Shown here piece by piece: positions 42,181 to 48,986 of a DNA stretch of 64,000 bases. How positions within the stretch are numbered: the first letter of the stretch is position 1; each line of letters opens with the position of its first letter. Source of the stretch: CAZPDM01 sp964585305 (GTDB lineage Bacteria > Planctomycetota > Uabimicrobiia > Uabimicrobiales > JABWCH01); the NCBI GenBank assembly GCA_964585305.1, contig CAZPDM010000011.1, positions 8,455 through 72,454 on the forward strand. Reading direction: 5' to 3'. The notes under the pieces are model-generated. The model did no database searches, was not told the DNA's origin, and saw only the letters and a program-made list of their open reading frames with translations. The translations under genes were made by a program, and so were the position numbers.

Positions 42181-42331
42181 GCATGGTAGGAATTAACTGC
42201 CGTTTATAGATGGCGAGCTTTAACAAAAAAAAATTTGGGCGGGTTCAATTCCTCACAGTTGAATCTCAAACACGTAGTTGGAATATTTTTTAGTCCAAAA
42301 ACTTTTGTCTATTCATTTATTAGAAATATTT
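42181..42331. repeat. Intergenic repeat family, copy 3
   Basis: Matches copy 2 (39675-39882) from GGAATTAAC through GGCGGGTTCAATTCCTC and on to ATTTTTTAGTCCAAAAACTT...GTCTATTCAT. The left hairpin arm is degenerate (GGAATTAACTGCCG), and a 22-base insert follows CACAGTTG. The right end overlaps the stop of the small membrane gene at 42313. Confidence 0.75.
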
Positions 42332-42771
42332 TTTTCTTGAATATTTTCAATGCTCATTGCTTCTTTACTGATGATATAAGTACGTTCCCCTATTGTAACA
42401 TAAAGATATTGATTGTCTAGTGTTATAGAATTTTTATTTTTTTCTGATTCCAATATATTATGAAGCCAATCTTGAGAGATAGTTAATGGAGAAATATTTT
42501 CTTTAAAAAAAAATTTTTGAAACAAGGTCTCTAACATTGTAGGTTGAAAAAGTAAAAGATATATAAACAAAATTAAATTAAAAGTAATGAGCCAAAAAAT
42601 AAAATTGATCCAAGAAAATATTTGATAATTATTTTTTGAGGGTTGCTTAGTTGGAATATATCTTGCCTGAGAGATTTTTGAAGAAGCTCGTGGCTTTGAG
42701 GAAGGAAATAGTTTTGCACATTTCATCAAAACTTCATCAACATTTTTTTGTGAAGTAGAATTATTTTTCAT
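42313..42771 (-). CDS. Single-pass membrane protein, possible anti-sigma partner
   Basis: A 152-residue protein with a cytoplasmic Ser/Lys-rich N-terminus, one membrane segment (INFIFWLITFNLILFIYLLLF, about 62-82) and a small C-terminal domain ending in a beta-like LYVTIGERTYIIS. I recognise no family. Its start overlaps the end of the sigma-factor gene by 11 bp, so translation is probably coupled. Position and topology suggest an anti-sigma or signal-transducing role, but the zinc-binding HxxxCxxC motif of ZAS anti-sigma proteins is absent. Confidence 0.6.
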   Translation of the reverse strand: MKNNSTSQKNVDEVLMKCAKLFPSSKPRASSKISQARYIPTKQPSKNNYQIFSWINFIFWLITFNLILFIYLLLFQPTMLETLFQKFFFKENISPLTISQDWLHNILESEKNKNSITLDNQYLYVTIGERTYIISKEAMSIENIQEKNISNK

Positions 42772-43363
42772 TTTCTATTTCCTCCAAATATTTTTTGACG
42801 TTTTTCTGTATTTCTTCTAAATATTTTTTGACTTGATATTCTGTAAGTTTTAGTTTTTTTGCTATATCTAGTATGCTTTCATCATCTCTATATTTTAATA
42901 AAAAAATTTCTTTAATATAAGGATTTTCTGAATTTTCAATTATATCCCGAATTGCAAGTAGATTTAATACTTCTTCTGCTGTTGATTCATTACTTTCTAA
43001 TGTATCAGCTAAACAAGTTTCTTCTCCATTATGAATAATAGTTGCTCTTTTTGTAAGTTTCTTTTTCTGGCTTTTTTGTTCTTTCCAATAGTTACTGATC
43101 TCTCCTTTAATTACTTTAATGACTAAAAAATTGAACGATTTTTTAACTTCGATTTCTTTAACCTTTTTTGATAAAGTGAGTAAAACTTTATTGGTTAAGT
43201 CTAAACTATCATGGTAATCGCCAATAGTTAAATGAATAAAATTAAATATGGCATTTTGATACCGAATTAAAAATTGATTTAAATGATACAATGTATTAGG
43301 ATGTTGCTGAATATAATCGATCAAATCAACAGTCATTGTTGTACAATTTTGGTGTAAATCCAT
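42761..43363 (-). CDS. ECF-like sigma factor
   Basis: A 200-residue sigma-70-family protein. The N-terminal half (about 25-100) has the helical look of region 2 (YQNAIFNFIHLTIGDYHDSLDLTNKVLL), and the C-terminal part has a region-4-like HTH (ESILDIAKKLKLTEYQVKKYLEEI). Region 3 is absent, as in ECF factors. Region 2 is divergent, so DNA recognition cannot be predicted. Ribosome site AAGGAAAA precedes the start. The overlapping downstream membrane gene is its likely partner. Confidence 0.72.
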   Translation of the reverse strand: MDLHQNCTTMTVDLIDYIQQHPNTLYHLNQFLIRYQNAIFNFIHLTIGDYHDSLDLTNKVLLTLSKKVKEIEVKKSFNFLVIKVIKGEISNYWKEQKSQKKKLTKRATIIHNGEETCLADTLESNESTAEEVLNLLAIRDIIENSENPYIKEIFLLKYRDDESILDIAKKLKLTEYQVKKYLEEIQKNVKKYLEEIENEK

Positions 43364-43398
43364 CTTTATTTTCCTTAAATAATTTGACCTACTTCACA

Positions 43399-43441
43399 AA
43401 AAAAAGCGTGATATTCGTAAGTACGAATACCACGCTTTACA
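43399..43441 (-). terminator. Terminator of the Gln-rich secreted protein gene
   Basis: Minus strand AAAGCGTGGTATTCGT ... ACGAATATCACGCTTT followed by Ts, 16 bases after the stop at 43457. Confidence 0.85.
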
Positions 43442-43456
43442 TTTTATCATAATTTT

Positions 43457-43897
43457 TTATTTCTTTTCAGGGATTTTATCCGAATTTTTATCCATCATCC
43501 GATTCCCGTCCATCATTCGATTGCCTTCAGGTTTAGGAGGAAATAGTGGTAATGTTTTTTCAACAACCATTGTTATTTTGTTAATTTTATACAGCATCAT
43601 TCCTTTAACAACATAAATATGGGTCGCATCGACGGCAACTGCGGTATCACCACTGGATGGGCCGCCATTCATTCCTGGCATTCTTCGTTGCCCTTGTTGT
43701 CCTTGTTGCCATTGTTGCCACTGTTGTCCTTGCTGTCCTTGTTGCCATTGTCCGCCTCTTTGACCTGGTTGCCACTGTCTGTGTGGACGACGCATATCTG
43801 GTTGCATTTCAGGATCATCCGAAATACCTTCTTCTTGTGCTATAGAAAAAGAAAGAATGCTTAATATTAAACCAAGAAATAAAATAGTTTTGCTCAT
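43457..43897 (-). CDS. Small secreted Gln/Gly/Trp-rich protein
   Basis: A 146-residue protein with signal peptide MSKTILFLGLILSILSFSIAQ. Residues about 38-72 are a low-complexity block of QWQQGQQGQ-like units. A short C-terminal blade follows (DTAVAVDATHIYVVKGMMLYKINK), resembling one beta-propeller repeat, and then a Lys/Asp-rich tail with NRMMD twice. The function is unknown. Ribosome site AAAGGAAT precedes the ATG. It may be a surface or periplasmic metal- or matrix-binding protein, but nothing proves this. Confidence 0.65.
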   Translation of the reverse strand: MSKTILFLGLILSILSFSIAQEEGISDDPEMQPDMRRPHRQWQPGQRGGQWQQGQQGQQWQQWQQGQQGQRRMPGMNGGPSSGDTAVAVDATHIYVVKGMMLYKINKITMVVEKTLPLFPPKPEGNRMMDGNRMMDKNSDKIPEKK

Positions 43898-44050
43898 GAT
43901 AAATTCCTTTCAAAAAGCAAATATATTTGTTTTAATAATTATTTGCGACTAAAATTTAACAAGAATAATATAGTTCTTTCTATTATAAGTGTAGTCAATT
44001 TAAAATTTCAGCGAAAAAAATATTTTTTTTATAAAAATAGGAGAAAAATT

Positions 44051-44467
44051 ATGACACCATCAAAAAATCATGGACGATTGCAGGGAAAAATTATATATGA
44101 ACTTGCTAAATTAGAAAAATATGAAATTTTTGGAGAAGTAACTTTATCTATTGAAGAAAAAGATTATGTTCCTGATATTTCTATTTTTTCTAAACTAAGT
44201 TCTAATTGGTTAGAAGATGAGATCAAAATGGTGGAAATGCCTTTAGGGGCTATTGAAATTCTTTCTCCTACACAAGGAACTCAAGAAATTATAGAAAAAT
44301 TTAAAACTTATTTTAAAGCAGGAATTAAATCTTGCTGGCTTGTAATTCCACCTTTACGTTCTATAGCTATTTCTTTTGAATCGCAGGATCTACAAATTTT
44401 TTCAACAGGAATTTTAAAAGATGAGATTTTAGATATTCAATTGCCGCTTCCATCAATTTTTTCATAA
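44051..44467 (+). CDS. Uma2 family restriction-endonuclease-fold protein
   Basis: A 138-residue protein with the Uma2/DUF820 pattern: a short N-terminal HGRLQGKII helix, YVPDISIFSK (PD motif), then AIEILSPTQGTQEIIEKFKTYFKAGIKSCWLVIP, with the E-x-LSP and Lys of the PD-(D/E)XK core. The family is common in cyanobacteria and planctomycetes; its biological role is unsettled. It is shorter than the typical ~190 residues at the N-terminus. The ATG at 44051 has AGGAGA upstream. Confidence 0.85.
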   Translation: MTPSKNHGRLQGKIIYELAKLEKYEIFGEVTLSIEEKDYVPDISIFSKLSSNWLEDEIKMVEMPLGAIEILSPTQGTQEIIEKFKTYFKAGIKSCWLVIPPLRSIAISFESQDLQIFSTGILKDEILDIQLPLPSIFS

Positions 44468-44501
44468 TTATAAATCTCTAGCTATTTTTAAGGAGAATTT
44501 T

Positions 44502-46106
44502 ATGTTTTTTTCTAAGTTTTTTGCGATTACCACAATACTAGTTCTTATCTTAGGTTTAGTGTCTGCTCAGAATACACCTTGGCGAAGCCAATTGTATCCT
44601 GAAAATTGGCAACCTGGCTTTGCTGATAATCAAGGCAGATTTTTGCATGACTTTTCCTATTGTGGTTATCATAATGGAGAAGATTCTTTACCCAGCCAAA
44701 TTTCTGGTGGAATTGTTAATGTTGTAACGGACTTTGGTGCGGATTGTTCAGGACAAAGTGATGCAACAAGCTCTATCCAACAAGCCATTGCACATATATC
44801 ACAAGCTGGCGGTGGAATTGTATTTCTGCCAAAAGGATTATATCGTTGTGATGGTCAATTAGAAATTCGCACTTCAGGCGTTGTTTTACGTGGAGATGGA
44901 ACTAATCTTACTCAACTAAAATTTACAAAAGTTGTTGGTATGAGCTACAAAGCACACATTTTATTTAAAGGTGCTTTAAAATCAGGAACAGACATACTAT
45001 TTTCTCAAGATGCTCCAAATTTGACAAAAAAGATTTATCTTCAAAATTTGGGAAACCTAAAAGTTGGGGACGATATTAGTATTGGTTGGACAATTACAGA
45101 TGATTTCGTTGCTGAACATAACATGACCGGCACATGGAAAGTTTTTAATGGAAAATGGCAGCCATTTTTCTTACGAAAAATCATTGCTATACAACCAGAA
45201 AACAATGAAATTACAATAGATGTTCCTATTCGTTATATTGCTAAAACACGCGACCAAGCAAGCGTTCGTCTAGAAAGTGGATATTTACAAGAATGTGGAA
45301 TTGAATCTCTATCGGTTGGAAATGCTGGAGATTGGCAAGCTGCTTGGGCTGAAAAAAGTGCGCAAGCAATTGCTTTTGAAGACACTAAAGATTGTTGGGC
45401 AAAAAATATTTCATCTTTTGCAACTGCAAACAACGGTCCGCTTTCGTATCATTTACAATCTAAAGGTATTCGTGTTGCACGTTCCAAACGTGTAACTATT
45501 ACAGATTGTCGTATGGAAAATGCTCAAAATCGTGGTGAAAATGGAAATGGATATTTATTTGAAATTACACAATCAAATGAAATTCTTATGCAAAATTGTT
45601 TTGCTTCTGCTGGACGACATAATTTTATCCAAAATTGGGGATTTGGCACAACAGGCTGTGTATTTCACAATTGTAGCAGCCAAGGAAGTTGGGCATATCG
45701 TAGTGTAACGGATATATTTGGCGCGCCTGCTTTTTGTGAATACCATCATTCTTTAGCCATGGCTTGTTTAGTAGATCAATGCTACTTGCGAGATGGTTGG
45801 TATGGTGGAAATCGCCGAGATTGGAGTTCTGGAGCAGGACATTCTGTAACCCAAAGCGTTTATTGGAATGTGAGTGGAGAATCCTTAAGCCCTATTCTAT
45901 CTTGGCAATATGGATGGGGATATATTATTGGTACAACAAAGATGTTGGTGCTAACAAATTTAAGTGGCGATGGTGGAGATGGAACAACTCCAGAAGATTA
46001 TTGTGAAGGGTTAAAAATTGGTAGCTCTTTGCAACCTAAATCGCTATATCTTGATCAACTTTCAAAAAGATTGGCACGTCAAGAATATCTTTGGGAAAAA
46101 AATTAG
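44502..46106 (+). CDS. Secreted pectin-lyase-fold (parallel beta-helix) protein
   Basis: A 534-residue exported protein with signal peptide MFFSKFFAITTILVLILGLVSAQ. VVTDFGADCSGQSDATSSIQQAI followed by GGGIVFLPKGLYRCDGQLEI is the classic N-terminal entry of the Pectate_lyase_3/GH55-like right-handed beta-helix. Later strands include CRMENAQNRG and QNCFASAGRHNF. Catalytic residues cannot be assigned, so lyase or hydrolase activity on plant or algal polysaccharide is inferred from the fold. The start has AAGGAGAA upstream, 34 bp after the Uma2 gene. Confidence 0.85.
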   Translation: MFFSKFFAITTILVLILGLVSAQNTPWRSQLYPENWQPGFADNQGRFLHDFSYCGYHNGEDSLPSQISGGIVNVVTDFGADCSGQSDATSSIQQAIAHISQAGGGIVFLPKGLYRCDGQLEIRTSGVVLRGDGTNLTQLKFTKVVGMSYKAHILFKGALKSGTDILFSQDAPNLTKKIYLQNLGNLKVGDDISIGWTITDDFVAEHNMTGTWKVFNGKWQPFFLRKIIAIQPENNEITIDVPIRYIAKTRDQASVRLESGYLQECGIESLSVGNAGDWQAAWAEKSAQAIAFEDTKDCWAKNISSFATANNGPLSYHLQSKGIRVARSKRVTITDCRMENAQNRGENGNGYLFEITQSNEILMQNCFASAGRHNFIQNWGFGTTGCVFHNCSSQGSWAYRSVTDIFGAPAFCEYHHSLAMACLVDQCYLRDGWYGGNRRDWSSGAGHSVTQSVYWNVSGESLSPILSWQYGWGYIIGTTKMLVLTNLSGDGGDGTTPEDYCEGLKIGSSLQPKSLYLDQLSKRLARQEYLWEKN

Positions 46107-46134
46107 AAAATATGCTTGCATATTCCCTAAATTT

Positions 46135-46175
46135 TTGCTACTCTTTTTGCGCTATAGTATATAGTATACTAGCGC
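46135..46175 (+). promoter_or_regulatory. ftsH promoter overlapped by a palindrome
   Basis: -35 TTGCTA (46135-46140), 17-bp spacer, -10 TATATA (46158-46163). The -10 lies inside a long palindromic stretch starting GCGCTATAGTATA (46149) and ending at 46175 with CTAGCGC. A repressor site is plausible. The leader to the ATG is about 35 bases. Confidence 0.55.
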
Positions 46176-46204
46176 GGATTTTAGAAATTTAAGCAAAGAG
46201 AGAT

Positions 46205-48226
46205 ATGACCTTGGAAAATAAAAACAAATTTTCACTCATTTATTTGTTGATTTTATTGTCAGTAATTTTGCTTATTCATAGTTTGTTCTTGCGTAATAAA
46301 ATAGATGAATTAAGTTATGCAGATTTTAAAAAATTAGCAGCTCAAGAACGCAGGATTGAACGTTGTATTTTAAGCCCTACGCATATTAAAGGTATTTATA
46401 TTAAAGACGAAAAAATTTGGAAGGAAGAAATAAGTACTGTAACTCCTCCTCCGAATGAATCGTCCAACCTTGATGCTGATAAAAATAAAGACAATGATGA
46501 TGATTTGCTTCCATCATTTTTCAGTGAAAAAAAGGGCCGAAGACATTTTGTTGCTATCCGTGTCTATGATGATCCGGATTTAGTCAAATTGTTGGAAAAA
46601 CATAATGTTCCTTTTCGTGGAGAAGTTGAAAATACCTGGGTAACTATGTTTTTTTCCTGGGTAATTCCATTGATTTTAATTATTGCTGTTTGGATGTTCA
46701 TCATGCGAAGAATGAACAATTATGGCAAAGATGTTATGTCTTTTGTCAAAACAAAGGCCAAAATCAATGTTGAGCAAGATGTTAAGACAACTTTTCACGA
46801 TGTTGCAGGCTGTGATGAGGCTAAAGAAGAATTAAAAGAAATTGTGGAATTTTTAAAAGCTCCAGGTAAATTTGAACAGCTTGGTGGAAAAATTCCCAAA
46901 GGTGCTTTATTAGTTGGCCCTCCAGGAACTGGAAAAACTTTACTGGCAAGAGCTGTTGCTGGAGAAGCTGGCGTTCCATTCTTTAATATATCAGGTTCAG
47001 AATTTGTTGAAATGTTTGTTGGTGTTGGTGCATCTCGCGTTCGTGATTTGTTTCAACAAGCCAAAGAAAAACCTCCTTGCATTGTATTTATTGATGAAAT
47101 CGATGCAGTAGGCCGTCATCGCGGAGCTGGTTTAGGTGGAGGACATGATGAACGAGAACAAACATTAAACCAATTGCTTTCTGAAATGGATGGTTTTGAA
47201 GTCAACAAAGGAATCATTATTTTAGCTGCTACCAACCGACCTGATATTTTAGACCCTGCATTGCTTCGTCCAGGCCGTTTTGATCGTCGGATTGTAATTG
47301 ATCGTCCGGATATTAAAGGCCGCGAAGAAATACTCAAAATCCATTCTAAAAATAAACCTTTAAGCGCGGAAGTCAATATTCAACAATTAGCAAAGCGTAC
47401 CCCAGGATTTTCCGGTGCGGATTTGGCTAATATTATGAATGAAGCAGCACTTTTAGCCGCTCGTAAAGGAAAAAATCAAATCGATCAAAAAGATATATCC
47501 GAAGCAATTGAGCGCGTTATTGCCGGACCGGAAAGAAAAAGCCGGATCATTTCAAATAAAGAAAAGCGAATTACCGCTTTTCATGAAGTTGGCCACGCGT
47601 TATTAGCAGAATTACATCCTGACGGAGATTCTGTTCATAAGGTAACTATCATTCCTCGGGGTTCTGCTTTAGGATATACACTTTCCTTACCTGAAGAAGA
47701 TAAATATTCCTTAACTAGAGAAGAATTACTTTCCAGAATTTGCACATTATTAGCAGGTCGTGTAGCAGAAGAAGTCGGATTAGGAACGATTTCCACAGGC
47801 GCGCAAAATGATTTTGAACACGTTACAGATATTGCTCGTTCTATTGTTGCCCGCTATGGCATGAGTAAAAAAATGGGTCCAATGGCTTTTGAACGCGAAG
47901 AAAGCTATGTCTTTTTAGGCCGCAATTTCGATCGAAAGAGCTATTTTGGCGGAACAACAATGGATGAAATAGATAATGAAGTTCGAGCTTTGGTTATGGA
48001 ATGCTATAATCAAACGACGAAAATTTTGTCCGATCATCATAAAACTATGGAAAATTTAGTTGATATTATCTTAGAGCAAGAAAATTTAGAAGGCGAAGAT
48101 TTCCGAAAATTTATGAGAGAATTCATTATTAAAAATAATGAGCCACCTCCGCCAGAAAAAAATCAACTATTTGACGCAAAATCAAATGGAAATGGCAAGC
48201 CTTTAGAAACACCAAATAAGAACTAA
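46205..48226 (+). CDS. ftsH: ATP-dependent zinc metalloprotease FtsH
   Basis: A 673-residue membrane AAA protease that degrades misfolded membrane proteins and regulators. Two membrane segments are seen (FSLIYLLILLSVILLIHSLFL near 10-30 and VIPLILIIAVWMFIM near 152-167). Then come Walker A GPPGTGKT, Walker B CIVFIDEIDAVGR, the second region of homology LRPGRFDRR, and the M41 zinc site HEVGHALLAE near residue 460. The periplasmic loop is longer than in E. coli and contains a DKNKDNDDD acidic patch. Confidence 0.97.
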   Translation: MTLENKNKFSLIYLLILLSVILLIHSLFLRNKIDELSYADFKKLAAQERRIERCILSPTHIKGIYIKDEKIWKEEISTVTPPPNESSNLDADKNKDNDDDLLPSFFSEKKGRRHFVAIRVYDDPDLVKLLEKHNVPFRGEVENTWVTMFFSWVIPLILIIAVWMFIMRRMNNYGKDVMSFVKTKAKINVEQDVKTTFHDVAGCDEAKEELKEIVEFLKAPGKFEQLGGKIPKGALLVGPPGTGKTLLARAVAGEAGVPFFNISGSEFVEMFVGVGASRVRDLFQQAKEKPPCIVFIDEIDAVGRHRGAGLGGGHDEREQTLNQLLSEMDGFEVNKGIIILAATNRPDILDPALLRPGRFDRRIVIDRPDIKGREEILKIHSKNKPLSAEVNIQQLAKRTPGFSGADLANIMNEAALLAARKGKNQIDQKDISEAIERVIAGPERKSRIISNKEKRITAFHEVGHALLAELHPDGDSVHKVTIIPRGSALGYTLSLPEEDKYSLTREELLSRICTLLAGRVAEEVGLGTISTGAQNDFEHVTDIARSIVARYGMSKKMGPMAFEREESYVFLGRNFDRKSYFGGTTMDEIDNEVRALVMECYNQTTKILSDHHKTMENLVDIILEQENLEGEDFRKFMREFIIKNNEPPPPEKNQLFDAKSNGNGKPLETPNKN

Positions 48227-48238
48227 ATGAAATTTTTT

Positions 48239-48282
48239 TAAAGATTAGCGGAATAACAAAATCGTTTTTTCGCTAATCTTTA
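48239..48282 (+). terminator. Weak hairpin after ftsH
   Basis: AAGATTAGCG pairs with CGCTAATCTT across a 20-base loop. It is probably the ftsH transcript end. Confidence 0.5.
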
Positions 48283-48318
48283 TAGATTATTTTTTAAGAA
48301 AATAAGGAGTTTTTTTAT

Positions 48319-48906
48319 ATGCAATTGCGTTTCGTTATTATTGTTGCAATGCTTCTTATTATGGCTAATATAGCCATAGTAGCTCAACAACCAACTGGCA
48401 AAATTGGTTTTGTTGACTTGAAAAAAATTTTCCGAGACTATCAAAAAATCAAACAAATGGAAGATTCTATTCGCCAAGAAACAGAGTTGGAACTATCCAA
48501 ACTTAAAAGTTTAAAAGAAGAATCAAAACAACTACAAGATGAAATTCCTTTATATAAGGCAGGTAGTAAAGTTCGCTTACAAAAAGAGAAAAAGTTGGCA
48601 GAACTCATGTTTGATATGAAGAACCGTGAAGAAAAAGCTAATTACCTTTTTAGCCAACGTCTCAAAACTGAACTTGAAAATGTTTACCATGAAATCACAG
48701 ATGAAATCGAATTATATGCACAAAAGAATAATTTCTTTATGGTACTTCGTATTTCCGATGCGGATTTCTTTGGTACACAATCACCCGATGCCTTACGTAT
48801 GCAAATTCATACTCGAGATATTATATACTGGCAAAAAGATAATGATATTACTAATGTCATCATCGATACACTAAATCAAAAATTTAAAAAAGAATCTGGC
48901 AAATAA
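48319..48906 (+). CDS. OmpH/Skp family periplasmic chaperone
   Basis: A 195-residue exported protein with signal peptide MQLRFVIIVAMLLIMANIAIVAQ. KIGFVDLKKIFRDYQKIKQ is the typical Skp N-terminal strand-helix, then a long coiled coil (about 45-145) forms the tentacles. Skp-type chaperones carry unfolded outer-membrane proteins across the periplasm, so a diderm envelope is implied. The C-terminal RISDADFFGTQSPDALRMQ segment is an extension of the kind seen in planctomycete members. Ribosome site AAGGAG. Confidence 0.88.
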   Translation: MQLRFVIIVAMLLIMANIAIVAQQPTGKIGFVDLKKIFRDYQKIKQMEDSIRQETELELSKLKSLKEESKQLQDEIPLYKAGSKVRLQKEKKLAELMFDMKNREEKANYLFSQRLKTELENVYHEITDEIELYAQKNNFFMVLRISDADFFGTQSPDALRMQIHTRDIIYWQKDNDITNVIIDTLNQKFKKESGK

Positions 48907-48913
48907 TTTTTTT

Positions 48914-48946
48914 ATAAAGCCTCACGTTTTATAACGCGAGGCTTTA
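48914..48946 (+). terminator. Terminator after ompH-like gene
   Basis: ATAAAGCCTC-A-CGTT-TTAT-AACG-CGAGGCTTTAT, ten bases after the stop. The T-run is weak. Confidence 0.7.
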
Positions 48947-48986
48947 TGTTCATTAAAAAAAAGTTAATTTTTAAAAAGGAATTTCT

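Noticed and set aside
43619..43864. Leu-rich plus-strand frame opposite the Gln-rich gene
   Set aside because: Antisense of the CAG/CAA repeats; no ribosome site and the minus frame has a signal peptide, ribosome site and terminator.
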